From the NCBI GenBank assembly GCA_022843605.1, contig JALHNI010000069.1, positions 1 through 34,049 on the forward strand: 34,049 nucleotides of DNA, in the 5' to 3' direction. Origin of the DNA: Bryobacter sp. Its GTDB lineage: Bacteria > Acidobacteriota > Terriglobia > Bryobacterales > Bryobacteraceae. The stretch's first letter is position 1. Each line of letters opens with the position of its first letter. Under the pieces are notes generated by a model. It saw only the letters and a list, made by a program, of their open reading frames with translations, made no database searches and was not told where the DNA came from. The position numbers and the translations under genes were made by a program. Of this stretch, positions 25,396 to 33,339 are shown piece by piece.

Positions 25396-27960
25396 CTACT
25401 CCCGGGTAATGAACTCTTCGAGGTTCAGGATCACACTGGCCATGCCGGTCCAGGTGGCGGTATCGAGCCGTGTGGCCGAGGGGGGCACGTAGGGCGCGAG
25501 GGCCGCCAGGGCCTTGGCGTCATCCGACAGCAAGCGCTGCTGTTCGGTGTAGTACTGTGACATCCGCGCTGACTCTCGTGCACTCGGCGCCCGGCCCAGC
25601 ACGCTACGGTAGGCGTACTCGAGACGTTTGGACTCCGGCTGCGAGACGACGTTCACGGCGAGCGCTTGGGCCGCTTCCACAAAGACCGGATCGTTCAGCA
25701 GATTGAGCGCCTGCAACGGCGTATTTGACCGGTCGCGTTTGCACTGCGTGACAGTGGATTTCGGCGCGTCAAAGGTCATCAACTGGGGATACGGCGAAGT
25801 GCGAAGGAACTGAATGTAGAGGCCGCGGCGATAACGGTCCGCTCCCTCGCTCTCTTTCCAGCTTTCACCCCAGCCGCGCGAAGCGTAGCTCATCTCCATG
25901 ACGCCGGCCGGCATCGGCGGCCGAATGCTGGGTCCGCCGACGTTCTTCGTCAGCAGGCCGCTGGCGGCCAGCGCCCCGTCGCGGATCTGCTCAGCCGTCA
26001 AGCGCAACCGAATCTGGCGGGCCAGGAGTTGATTCTCGGGATCGATCTCGTTCAGGTCAGGTCTCGCCAATGAGGCTTGCCGATACGTGGACGAAAGGAC
26101 GATGCCGCGGATCAGGGCCTTGCGGGACCAGCCTTGCTTGCGGAAATCATCCGCGAGCCAGGTGAGCAGTTCGGGATGCTCCGGTACATCGGCGCGAGTG
26201 CCGAAGTCGTCGGTGGTTTTCACCAGACCCATGCCAAACAGCTCCTGCCAAACGCGATTTACCGCTACCCGCGCGGTGAGCGGATTCTCAGGCGAAACCA
26301 GCCACTCCGCCAGATCCAGCCTGGTCAGACGGCCACTCTTTTTCGGGGCGGGGAGCACAGCCGGCGTGGTGGGCTGCACCTCAATGCCATTCGTCTTATA
26401 GTCTCCGCGCACTCGCAAAAAGCTGGGGCGCGGCTCCGGAGGCTCGGCGAGTGCCATCGCCTGGGTCAACTGCGGATAATCTGATTTCAGCTTGGCCAGT
26501 GCCTTGGTGGCGGCATCGAGCTTGAGTTCCTTGTAGCGTTTGTTGCCGACAGCGAAGTGATAGTTCTTTACGAAGTGGTCGGTGAGAATGTCGCGTTCGC
26601 GCGGCGTCCGCTTCTCCAGCGGAATGCGCACAATCTTGGCGCCGTTGCCGCCCTCGGTGAGCTTGTTGACGCAATCCCAAGCCAGATCCCAATCGGTACG
26701 TTCTCCAGGGTGGGCGATCGTATAGAGGATGTCCTTCTCCCAGGCTGCCTGAAGTTCCGCGACGTTGTGCTCCTTCAGGAGGGCGTCGCGCTTGGCCTGA
26801 TACTCGGCTCGACCTCGGAGCCAGGGCCCGATCTCGCCTGCCCGCGGGGCGTCGATATCGACCTCCTCCGCGTTGTCGAAGAATGCGAACAGCGAGTAGT
26901 AGTCGCGTTGGCTGATGGGGTCGTACTTGTGGTCGTGGCATTGCGCGCACCCCATCGATAAGCCCAGGAAGACGGTGCTGACGGTATTGGCGCGGTCAAT
27001 GGTGGATTCGAAGCGAAACTGATTATCGTCGATCCCGCCTTCCCGATTCGTGAGGGTGTGGCGCTGGAAGCCGGTGGCCACTCGCTGCTCGACGGTTGGC
27101 GAAGGCAGCAGATCTCCGGCTAACTGTTCGATGGTGAAACGGTCAAACGGGAGATCCTGGTTAATCGCGTTGATCACCCAGTCGCGCCAACGGAAGGCGT
27201 AGGGGCGCACCCAGTCTTTTTCGTAGCCGTCAGAATCGGCATAACGAGCTTGATCGAGCCAACTGCGCGCCCACTTCTCGCCGAAGTGGGGTGAGGCGAG
27301 GAGGCGGTCCACTTGGCGTTGATAGGCATCAGGCCTTTGATCGGCCTCGAACTCCGCCAGTTCCGCGGCGGTGGGAGGGATTCCGATGAGGTCCCAACTC
27401 GCGCGGCGAAGCAGGGTGCGGCGATCCGCCTCCGGCGACGGCGCGATCTTCTTCGCTTCGAGTTTGGTCAGCACGAAAGCATCGATTGGCGAACGCGCCC
27501 ATGCGGCATTCCGGACAGCCGGTACGTTTGGGGTCGTGATTGGCTCAAAGGCCCAATGCTTGGCGGCTGGCCGCGCGGACTTTGCCACCGCGGTGGCCGG
27601 GAACTTCGCGCCCTGGTCAATCCAAGCCCGAATGAGACCTACCTCCGCGACGGTAAGGCGTCTTCCAGCGGGCGGCATCGTCGGCGCGCCCTTGACCGCC
27701 GAGACACGATGCACTAGGGGACTCTCCGCCGATTTACCCGGCAGGATCGACGCACCGCTGTAGCCGCCCTTCAGCGCCGCGGCTCCGTCATCCAGCCGGA
27801 AGCCGCTTTGCTGCATTCCCGCCCCGTGGCAGCCTTGGCAGTTGCGTTTCAGGACGGGCGCAATGTCGCGGGCAAAATCGATCTCAGCGGTCGCGGCCGG
27901 CGGCAGGGCCGGTGAGTCGGCCGCGAATGCGGCGAACAACAGAGTGGTGATTAGGCTCAT
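25396..27960 (-). CDS. PSCyt1-DUF1549-DUF1553 (PSD1) surface cytochrome-like protein
   Basis: The 854-residue product has a short signal, then a planctomycete-type cytochrome domain with CQGCH (Cys41, Cys44, His45), a DUF1549 (PSCyt2) region at about 155-360, and a DUF1553 (PSD1) region near 540-820. DUF1549 markers include SPIDAFVLTKL and WARSWLDQARYADSDGYEKD (in parts); PSD1 markers include LAEWLVSPENPLTARVAVNRVWQ and DAPKSTVTQCKRDRSNTPLQALNLLNDP (in parts). Function is unknown beyond a link with polysaccharide breakdown in PVC bacteria and Acidobacteriota. It is paired with the DUF1501 gene one base downstream. It is divergent from the GDPD-like gene, leaving 49 bases for both promoters. 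Confidence 0.94.
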   Translation of the reverse strand: MSLITTLLFAAFAADSPALPPAATAEIDFARDIAPVLKRNCQGCHGAGMQQSGFRLDDGAAALKGGYSGASILPGKSAESPLVHRVSAVKGAPTMPPAGRRLTVAEVGLIRAWIDQGAKFPATAVAKSARPAAKHWAFEPITTPNVPAVRNAAWARSPIDAFVLTKLEAKKIAPSPEADRRTLLRRASWDLIGIPPTAAELAEFEADQRPDAYQRQVDRLLASPHFGEKWARSWLDQARYADSDGYEKDWVRPYAFRWRDWVINAINQDLPFDRFTIEQLAGDLLPSPTVEQRVATGFQRHTLTNREGGIDDNQFRFESTIDRANTVSTVFLGLSMGCAQCHDHKYDPISQRDYYSLFAFFDNAEEVDIDAPRAGEIGPWLRGRAEYQAKRDALLKEHNVAELQAAWEKDILYTIAHPGERTDWDLAWDCVNKLTEGGNGAKIVRIPLEKRTPRERDILTDHFVKNYHFAVGNKRYKELKLDAATKALAKLKSDYPQLTQAMALAEPPEPRPSFLRVRGDYKTNGIEVQPTTPAVLPAPKKSGRLTRLDLAEWLVSPENPLTARVAVNRVWQELFGMGLVKTTDDFGTRADVPEHPELLTWLADDFRKQGWSRKALIRGIVLSSTYRQASLARPDLNEIDPENQLLARQIRLRLTAEQIRDGALAASGLLTKNVGGPSIRPPMPAGVMEMSYASRGWGESWKESEGADRYRRGLYIQFLRTSPYPQLMTFDAPKSTVTQCKRDRSNTPLQALNLLNDPVFVEAAQALAVNVVSQPESKRLEYAYRSVLGRAPSARESARMSQYYTEQQRLLSDDAKALAALAPYVPPSATRLDTATWTGMASVILNLEEFITRE

Positions 27961-28009
27961 CGCAGTCTCTCTTCATCGTATCGCCATGCACGCCCGGTAT
28001 GATCGAGGG

Positions 28010-28972
28010 ATGCGTTTTTCCCTCGTCCTGCTTGCGCTGACGGCTCTGGCTGCCGACCGTGTCGTCCTTGACGCGCACAACTGCTATCCCTACGACGGCA
28101 AGTACCAGGACCGCATCGAAGTAGCTCTCAAAACCGGCCTTCCCGTCGCCATCGAACAGGACCTCGCCTGGTACGTCGACCCGGCTACCGGCCAAGGACG
28201 ATCCCTGCTGATTCACGGCGAGAAGCCCAACGGCACTGAGCCCAACATGCGCGACTATTTTTTCGAGCGCATTCGGCCCATCGTGGAGAAGGCGCTGAAG
28301 GAAAACCGCCGCGACCGTTGGCCGTTGATCACCCTCAACCTCGACTTCAAGACTGACGAACCCGACCACCATCGCGCCGTGCTGAAGTTGCTGGGCGAGT
28401 ATCAGTCCTGGCTGACGACCGCGCCCCGCACGGAGACGCCGAACGTTCCGGCGCCCTTGGACTGGAAGCCGGTTCTGGTGTTGACCGGGCCTTCGACAGT
28501 GCAGCAAGTGACGTTTCACGATGCCGTACCCGCCGGAGGGCGCATTTTGCTTTTCGGCGCCGGGGCCGTCACCTCCCGCCAGGCCAACATCGCCGTGAAC
28601 CGACTCTTCCCCAATGCGGCGACGAACTATCGCCGCTGGCTGAATTCGCCTTGGTCGATCGTCGAAATGGGCGGCCAGGCCAAGTCGGGTGACTGGTCCG
28701 CCGCTGATGGCGAGCGCTTGGCGGCCATCATGGCCAGGGCCCGTGAACTGGGTTATTGGATGCGCCTGTATACCTTGAATGGCCATGAGCCCAAAGTGGG
28801 CGTTGACGCGGGATGGTCCGCCGGCTACAACTTCGGTTCGCTCCAGGCCGTGGAACTTCGTTGGAAGGCCGCGGTTGCGGCTGGTGTCGACTACATCGCC
28901 ACGGATCAGTATGAGAATTTCGCTCCGCTGATCAAGAAAAGCAAAAAGCTGCCAATGGCTCGCTTCCGATGA
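28010..28972 (+). CDS. Exported GDPD/PLC-like phosphodiesterase
   Basis: A 320-residue protein with signal MRFSLVLLALTALAA followed directly by VVLDAHNCYPYDG (His23, Asn24) and LPVAIEQDLAWYVD (Glu49, Asp51). This HN...ExD arrangement is the catalytic and metal-binding pattern of PLC-like TIM-barrel phosphodiesterases (GDPD and AIM6-like). Late segments such as MGGQAKSGDW, YTLNGHEP and VDYIATDQYENF fit the end of such a barrel. It probably cleaves a phosphodiester such as a glycerophosphodiester in the periplasm; the substrate is not known. The ATG at 28010 is preferred over earlier in-frame starts because it leads directly into the signal peptide. Confidence 0.78.
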   Translation: MRFSLVLLALTALAADRVVLDAHNCYPYDGKYQDRIEVALKTGLPVAIEQDLAWYVDPATGQGRSLLIHGEKPNGTEPNMRDYFFERIRPIVEKALKENRRDRWPLITLNLDFKTDEPDHHRAVLKLLGEYQSWLTTAPRTETPNVPAPLDWKPVLVLTGPSTVQQVTFHDAVPAGGRILLFGAGAVTSRQANIAVNRLFPNAATNYRRWLNSPWSIVEMGGQAKSGDWSAADGERLAAIMARARELGYWMRLYTLNGHEPKVGVDAGWSAGYNFGSLQAVELRWKAAVAAGVDYIATDQYENFAPLIKKSKKLPMARFR

Positions 28973-28990
28973 GACTACAATAGCGGGATC

Positions 28991-29416
28991 ATGTTGAACC
29001 GCAAGGGGCTTAAGTTGTTCAGGGCTGGGGCCTACGTGCTGATTGCCCTTGGCGTTGTTCATGCTTTGTCACTGTTCAGCGATCCGCAGGCCACAAACGC
29101 GACCGAAGTGGAACTGTTCCGCCTGATGAAGACTTATCAGTCCGGCGTGATGGGTTCTCAACGGAGCATGTGGCAGTTCCTCACGGGCTTCAGCATCTCT
29201 TACAGCGTGCTTCTGATGGCTGCGGGCGGGATGAGCCTGCTCGTTTCGCGCGCGGTGGACTGGCACGTCCTGCGGCGTCTCGCCTTTTTCAATGCGGCTT
29301 GGCTCACCACAATGACCTTAGTGTCGATCGTGTATTTTTTTATAGCGCCGACCGTCATGTTGGGGACGGCGGGCGCTCTTTTCCTCTTGGCTTGGTGGCA
29401 GATCGGCAAGTTCTAG
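28991..29416 (+). CDS. Four-segment membrane protein of unknown function
   Basis: The 141-residue protein has four hydrophobic stretches at about residues 13-30 (AYVLIALGVVHALSLF), 63-85 (FLTGFSISYSVLLMAAGGMSLL), 95-115 and 118-137, with short charged ends. The layout resembles small conserved four-helix membrane proteins with no known role; no catalytic motif is seen. It begins 18 bases after the GDPD-like gene, on the same strand, and could be co-transcribed. Confidence 0.72.
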   Translation: MLNRKGLKLFRAGAYVLIALGVVHALSLFSDPQATNATEVELFRLMKTYQSGVMGSQRSMWQFLTGFSISYSVLLMAAGGMSLLVSRAVDWHVLRRLAFFNAAWLTTMTLVSIVYFFIAPTVMLGTAGALFLLAWWQIGKF

Positions 29417-29500
29417 GACGAAATCTCAGGTGTTTCCCTCAGCGGCCGGACCCGGAACCGGGAAAGCACTAGGGCCGAAGCCCGATGATCGCCTTAGTCC
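29416..29500 (+). other. Candidate structured intergenic RNA
   Basis: Between the four-helix membrane protein and a small downstream membrane protein lie nested complementary segments. GGAC (29416-29419) can pair with GTCC (29497-29500). GTGTTTCCC (29430-29438) can pair with GGGAAA-GCAC (29460-29469) with one bulged G. GGGC-CGAA-GCCC (29472-29483) forms a small hairpin. There is no T-run, so it is not an ordinary terminator. No known riboswitch class was recognised. It may be a leader of the downstream gene or simply chance pairing. Confidence 0.3.
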
Positions 29501-29560
29501 TTTCGGCACTTGTTTGGCCGACCCGTTTCTGGCCAAATCAAGGAGGAGAGAAGAGAGACC

Positions 29561-29803
29561 GTGGCGAACCTTAAAAAATCTATCACCATCAACGCGACTC
29601 TAGTCGCCATCATGCTCGCCCTTGGCATAGGCCTGTGGCAAAGCCAGGGTCGAATCATGCGCGAGATTCGCGGGATGGAAGCGCAGGCGAACCGGATAGC
29701 GGCCACCCGTCCCGCCAACGTCGTTTCCTCGTGCTCCGCTCTGGTCGCTGTCTTCTTTGCGTGGCGTTCGTTCACCGGGTACCGCCGCCGCTGCGAGAGC
29801 TGA
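29561..29803 (+). CDS. Small membrane protein of unknown function
   Basis: An 80-residue product from GTG 29561, with AGGAGG at 29541-29546 and further GGAGAG closer in. Two hydrophobic segments are visible, INATLVAIMLALGIGLW (about residues 10-26) and VVSSCSALVAVFFAW (about 54-68), separated by a charged helix (RIMREIRGMEAQANRIA), with a basic C-terminus. No family recognised. An in-frame ATG at 29510 would place the strong ribosome site inside the coding region, so the GTG is preferred. It faces the convergent rhomboid gene 15 bases away. Confidence 0.58.
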   Translation: MANLKKSITINATLVAIMLALGIGLWQSQGRIMREIRGMEAQANRIAATRPANVVSSCSALVAVFFAWRSFTGYRRRCES

Positions 29804-29818
29804 CGCTAGGGCTCGCAG

Positions 29819-30565
29819 CTAGTTCGCCCAGCGGTCCTTGTCGTTGCGATTCTTCGACATGTACACCTGAAACTTCTTGCGGGCGCGCTTCAGCTTCCAG
29901 TCTTTGTAGGCTTGGCGCGCCAAGCCTACGACGTCGACACTGTTTCGGTACTTCGTCTTCAGATAGAAGAAGCCGAACAACATCCCGCCCAAATGTGCGA
30001 TGTGCGAGACGCCGGAATCGGAACCCGCGAAAGACATCATGAACGCCACGGCCCCTGAGATGAGTACCAGGTACTTGGCTTTGATCGGGAAGAAGAAGTA
30101 GTAGACGGTTCGGTCTGGGAAGAGAATACCGAAGGCCATCAACAAGCCATAGATTGCGCCTGAGGCCCCCACCGTACTCGACCGCATATTCCCAAAGAGC
30201 GCATTGGCGACAATCACGCAAAGCGCCGCGCCGACGCCGCACAGAAAGTAGAACTGCAAAAAGCGCTTCGTACCCCAGGTAATCTCCAGGTCCTTGCCGA
30301 AGAACCACAACGAAAGCATGTTGAAGATAATGTGGCCGAAATCGGCGTGAAGGAAGAGGTACGTCACCGGTTGCCAGATGAAGAACATCTTCAGCACGAA
30401 GATCGGTTGCAGCGGTAGCAGACTAAAGAAGCCCCGGGCAATGTCAAACTGCAGGCTGAAGAAGTACAACACGAACATCGCCGAGTTGACGATCACCAGC
30501 CATTTCACGCCGATCGGCGTGTAGAAAGGGGAGTAAGTGTCAACAGAACGGCTGTAGTTGGGCAT
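29819..30565 (-). CDS. Rhomboid-family intramembrane serine protease
   Basis: The 248-residue protein has six hydrophobic segments and the rhomboid markers. HADFGHIIFNM (His73, His78, Asn82) lies on the second helix, VGASGAIYG carries nucleophile Ser135, and SHIAHLGG contains catalytic His191. The enzyme cuts transmembrane substrates in the bilayer. After the last helix comes a basic cytoplasmic tail (KDWKLKRARKKFQVYM, then KNRNDKDRW). An exact 24-bp palindrome forms codons 213-220 in this tail. The neighbouring upstream gene (30626-31033) encodes a small membrane protein on the same strand, 60 bases away. Confidence 0.93.
   Translation of the reverse strand: MPNYSRSVDTYSPFYTPIGVKWLVIVNSAMFVLYFFSLQFDIARGFFSLLPLQPIFVLKMFFIWQPVTYLFLHADFGHIIFNMLSLWFFGKDLEITWGTKRFLQFYFLCGVGAALCVIVANALFGNMRSSTVGASGAIYGLLMAFGILFPDRTVYYFFFPIKAKYLVLISGAVAFMMSFAGSDSGVSHIAHLGGMLFGFFYLKTKYRNSVDVVGLARQAYKDWKLKRARKKFQVYMSKNRNDKDRWAN
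29906..29929. repeat. Perfect 24-bp palindrome within the rhomboid gene
   Basis: The sequence is GTAGGCTTGGCG followed by its exact reverse complement, CGCCAAGCCTAC, with no spacer. It fills precisely eight codons (V213 to Y220) of the rhomboid C-terminal tail. No second copy was noticed in the window. Confidence 0.9.
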
Positions 30566-30625
30566 GAGGGCCGAAGGCCGCGCGAGAGCTTGGCTTTCTT
30601 GAGAATATCACCAAAGGAGCAAAGC

Positions 30626-31033
30626 TTACTCTGCTTGTTCGAGGGGTTGCGAGAACCGGCGCGCATGCCAGACGACCGGAGCATGCGAGAGGTCGTCCGC
30701 AAAGATCACGGGTCGCGTGGCGCCTTCTGGAGCCAACCGGCCGCAGAGCGAAGCCAATCCGGCCCACGCGGCCGTCAAGGCCAGGAAGGTTTGCCAGTGA
30801 GAGAAAACACCTTCCGTCACGAAGAAAGGCTGCGCGAGTTTCAGGTCGTAGGCAAAACGCCAGGCGGCCAAAGCGAAGCAGGCTAGAGCCGTCATCCGAA
30901 ACACGTAGGCGGACCAACGGGCCAGGTCGGGCACAAAAGTTCCCAGGTAAACCATGGCTTGGTCCACGCGGGGCATCGCATCGGCCGTCCAATCGGACCA
31001 GGGTCTTACTTTAAGAGTTACTTTAATGGTCAT
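30626..31033 (-). CDS. Hypothetical small membrane protein
   Basis: A 135-residue product starting MTIKVTLKVRPWSDWTADA, with two or three hydrophobic stretches (about residues 40-60, YVFRMTALACFALAAWRFAY; about 80-98, WQTFLALTAAWAGLASLCG) and a soluble tail with FADDLSHAPVVWHARRF. No family recognised. An AAGG ribosome site lies 9 bases before the ATG but inside the 3' arm of a small hairpin. The gene lies upstream of the rhomboid gene on the same strand. Confidence 0.58.
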   Translation of the reverse strand: MTIKVTLKVRPWSDWTADAMPRVDQAMVYLGTFVPDLARWSAYVFRMTALACFALAAWRFAYDLKLAQPFFVTEGVFSHWQTFLALTAAWAGLASLCGRLAPEGATRPVIFADDLSHAPVVWHARRFSQPLEQAE

Positions 31034-31041
31034 CGCTGATG

Positions 31042-31058
31042 GCCTTGTATTCCAAGGC
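31042..31058 (-). promoter_or_regulatory. Hairpin covering the ribosome-binding site of the 135-residue gene
   Basis: On the minus strand GCCTTG-GAATA-CAAGGC forms a 6-bp stem with a five-base loop. The AAGG at 31043-31046, the best candidate Shine-Dalgarno, is in the 3' arm, 9 bases before the ATG at 31033. It could hide the site until opened; small stems like this also arise by chance. Confidence 0.35.
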
Positions 31059-31120
31059 TCCCTACGCGTGTAGATCGGGGGTATTACGACAGAACTTTAT
31101 TATGCCGGAGAAAAATCAGA

Positions 31121-31156
31121 ACGGCCAGTACGATTAGCACTGGCCGTCCGTTTTTT
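31121..31156. terminator. Probable bidirectional intrinsic terminator
   Basis: ACGGCCAGT (31121-31129) pairs perfectly with ACTGGCCGT (31139-31147) around a nine-base loop. On the plus side six T follow after CCG (31151-31156). On the minus side TCTGATTTTT follows the stem. The natural user is the minus-strand coiled-coil gene ending at 31175. Confidence 0.85.
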
Positions 31157-31174
31157 GCGAGGATTTCCCGAATG

Positions 31175-32056
31175 TTACTTGCGGGGCGCCATCACCTTCG
31201 GCGTCGCCAAATAACCCACGATCAAGTCCTTCTTCACTTCCATCACCACGATTTCGTAAGGCTGGCGGGCTTTCGACGTGTAGAACTGGACGGGCTCGCT
31301 GACGCCTTTGTCCTTCTTCTCCACTTTCTTGTCGTCGGCGATGATGTCCACCGTGTACTTGTTCCGCTTGTTGTCGGCCTTTTTCAGCTGCATCAGCACG
31401 TCGCCAATGCGTTGCGGAGCCTTGGTCTTGCCGAGATTGAACTCGAAGTAGTTCTTCTCACCGAGCGCCTTCAACGCCTGGAGTTCGGTGCCGTTGGTGG
31501 CGATCAGACCGCTCTGGACGCCCATGTCACCCTGCACGGCCTTCAGACTGGTGATCGTCTTGTCGAGTTCCGACTTGGTGCTCTTGACATCTTCCTTCAC
31601 GGCCACCACGTCGGTCTTCACTTCGCCGATCTTCGCTGTCGCTTCGGTCTTTACGGCTTCGGTCTCGGCCTTCACCTTGTCGAATTCTGCCGCGACGATC
31701 GCTTTCTGCTTGTTGGCTTCTACGATGATCTGCTTGGAAAGCGCCTCGGCGCGAGCCATAGCCTGTTCCTTAGCCTGGCCAACGGCCATGGCGGCCTGGC
31801 GCTGAGCGGTCTCGAGTTGAGCCTGCAAAGTTTCCTGGTTTCGGCGGCTTGCTTGCGCCGATTGCGAAGAGGCAATTTTCAAAGCCTCGACGTCTTCCTG
31901 ATAGCTTTTCTCTACCTGGGCGATCTTCGTGCTCAGCTTGTCGTACTGCACAAACTGGTAGATGAGCCCTCCAAACAGTGCCACCACTGCTCCGATGAGG
32001 ATCGGCTGTACGATGCTCTTCTGTTGGGGCTGGCCGTAGTTGGGTTCTGCGCTCAT
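31175..32056 (-). CDS. Membrane-anchored coiled-coil protein of unknown function
   Basis: The 293-residue product from ATG 32056 (preceded by AGAGAGA) has a cytoplasmic N-terminal tail and one membrane segment (about 18-36, VQPILIGAVVALFGGLIYQF). A long Ala/Glu/Lys-rich helical region follows at about 40-190, with repeated heptads such as TEAVKTEATAKIGEVKTDV. The C-terminal globular part, about residues 205-285, is rich in Lys and Val (YFEFNLGKTKAPQRIGDVLMQL). No catalytic motif seen. The layout suggests a structural or scaffolding membrane protein. A strong terminator lies just downstream; it is the only gene of its transcript as far as visible. Confidence 0.75.
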   Translation of the reverse strand: MSAEPNYGQPQQKSIVQPILIGAVVALFGGLIYQFVQYDKLSTKIAQVEKSYQEDVEALKIASSQSAQASRRNQETLQAQLETAQRQAAMAVGQAKEQAMARAEALSKQIIVEANKQKAIVAAEFDKVKAETEAVKTEATAKIGEVKTDVVAVKEDVKSTKSELDKTITSLKAVQGDMGVQSGLIATNGTELQALKALGEKNYFEFNLGKTKAPQRIGDVLMQLKKADNKRNKYTVDIIADDKKVEKKDKGVSEPVQFYTSKARQPYEIVVMEVKKDLIVGYLATPKVMAPRK

Positions 32057-32159
32057 GGGTAAGTCTCTCTTTCTCTCTCGAACGCCCATTCGGGCAATTT
32101 TGCTATGTTAGCACCGGCGATTTGCGTTCGCTCTTTTCACTGGTTCATGACGCGAAGGA

Positions 32160-32196
32160 GGGGGGTCAGGTTGCGAAGTTTACTTCGTTGCCCCCC
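32160..32196. other. Composite hairpin between the VWFA-related gene and the coiled-coil gene
   Basis: GGGGGG (32160-32165) can pair with CCCCCC (32191-32196), and inside it CGAAGT-TT-ACTTCG (32174-32187) forms a second perfect stem. It lies 43 bases past the VWFA gene's stop on the minus strand. Neither side has a T-run, so it is not a classical terminator; it might protect the 3' end of the mRNA. Confidence 0.45.
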
Positions 32197-32238
32197 AAAG
32201 AGCTTGACTATGATGGAAAAGTCTACAGTTTCCTCCGC

Positions 32239-33339
32239 TTAGGGTTCGAATTTGGCCGCCGCCCAGTATCCAGCACGGGTCCTAACTTCGAGCCGAGGCC
32301 GCTTTACTGTCACCTGCAACTTGTGCCAGCCGCCGTCCTGGCGAGTTTCGGTACTGGGTGAATAGCTCAAGAGATACTGGCTGTGAAGTTCTTCGCCCAA
32401 CTGCTGGATCGCCTCTTCCAGGCCCTTCAGGTTGACGAACGAGTACTCCTTGCCGCCGGTGTACTTCGTGTAGGCCTCTTGGGGATTCGCGACAAAGACC
32501 GCCTTCACTGCCGTAAAGATCTCCTTGAAGACAGGCGTGTAGTTGCCGTAGCCGCCCGCCATGCCGTTTTGCATCGCGGTGGTCGGCGTCGCGAGCCCTC
32601 CAGGAGGTGCCGCGCGCGTGCCGACGGGAAACGCATCGGGGCGGGGAATTGGCGTCCGCCCGGTCAACTGGTTCACCCACCGCGACATGTTCACGGGGTA
32701 GACGATCACGTTCTCAAACTCGAGCTTGTAGAGCGCGTCCTTCACGCGGCCTTCGCTGCCCCGGTCCTGTGTCTCGCTGATCAGCATCAGGATGCGGCGC
32801 CGGCTTTTGTCCGTCCGGCCCAGCATGCGCGCGGATTCCATCACCGCGTCGTTCAGCCGCACCGAGTTGCTCCCCGGCCGCAGTTTGCCGAGCGCGTCCT
32901 TCACCTTGGTGAAGTCGTTCGTGAAGCCCTGCAAGAGTTGCAGACGGTGATCGAACGCCATTACCGCTACTTCGCCCTGTTCACCCGTGATCACAGGCTC
33001 GATCATGGCGCCGATCTTTGCAATGGTCGGGAGAACTTTTTCGGCCTGGGCGCTGTTTTGGATCGCGATCACCATCGACATCGGCACATAGCTAACGTCC
33101 ACCTCGATTTTCTGCGGCCGGTCATTGTCGAAGAGCTGGAAGTCGGCGGCGGTGAGGCCGGAAACGAAATTGCCATCGCGGTCGAGCACGGTGGTGGGAG
33201 CAATGACCTCTGAGGTTGCCACCCGAATGATCGTGTCCCCTTCGCCGGGGCCCGCCGGGGCGGGGGGAGTTTGAGTCGTCGATTGGCCGAGGACGGCGGT
33301 GGCGCCAGCCAGGGAAAGGGAAAAGTCGCGTCGTTTCAC
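32239..33339 (-). CDS. VWFA-related acidobacterial-type protein
   Basis: The 366-residue exported protein begins MKRRDFSLSLAGATAVLG, a Tat-like signal. It has the family's typical start TTVLDRDGNFVSGLTAADFQLFDNDRPQKI, quoted here from TTVLDRDG to DNDRPQKI, a von Willebrand A-like fold, and the characteristic C-terminal YLLSYSP...GGWHKLQVTVKRP...VRTRAGYWA. This matches the VWFA-related domain proteins common in Acidobacteriota. The usual DxSxS metal site is replaced by QNSAQ (residues 94-98), so metal-dependent ligand binding is doubtful. The GTG start at 33339 overlaps the moaC stop by four bases. The function of the family is unknown. Confidence 0.9.
   Translation of the reverse strand: MKRRDFSLSLAGATAVLGQSTTQTPPAPAGPGEGDTIIRVATSEVIAPTTVLDRDGNFVSGLTAADFQLFDNDRPQKIEVDVSYVPMSMVIAIQNSAQAEKVLPTIAKIGAMIEPVITGEQGEVAVMAFDHRLQLLQGFTNDFTKVKDALGKLRPGSNSVRLNDAVMESARMLGRTDKSRRRILMLISETQDRGSEGRVKDALYKLEFENVIVYPVNMSRWVNQLTGRTPIPRPDAFPVGTRAAPPGGLATPTTAMQNGMAGGYGNYTPVFKEIFTAVKAVFVANPQEAYTKYTGGKEYSFVNLKGLEEAIQQLGEELHSQYLLSYSPSTETRQDGGWHKLQVTVKRPRLEVRTRAGYWAAAKFEP

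Noticed and set aside
27884..29062. 392-codon minus-strand frame opposite the GDPD-like gene
   Set aside because: Shadow of the plus-strand gene with its signal peptide and catalytic motifs; no family match for the antisense product.
32122..32361. 79-codon plus-strand frame between the coiled-coil and VWFA-related genes
   Set aside because: Half of it overlaps the VWFA-related gene in antisense; no ribosome site or recognisable product.
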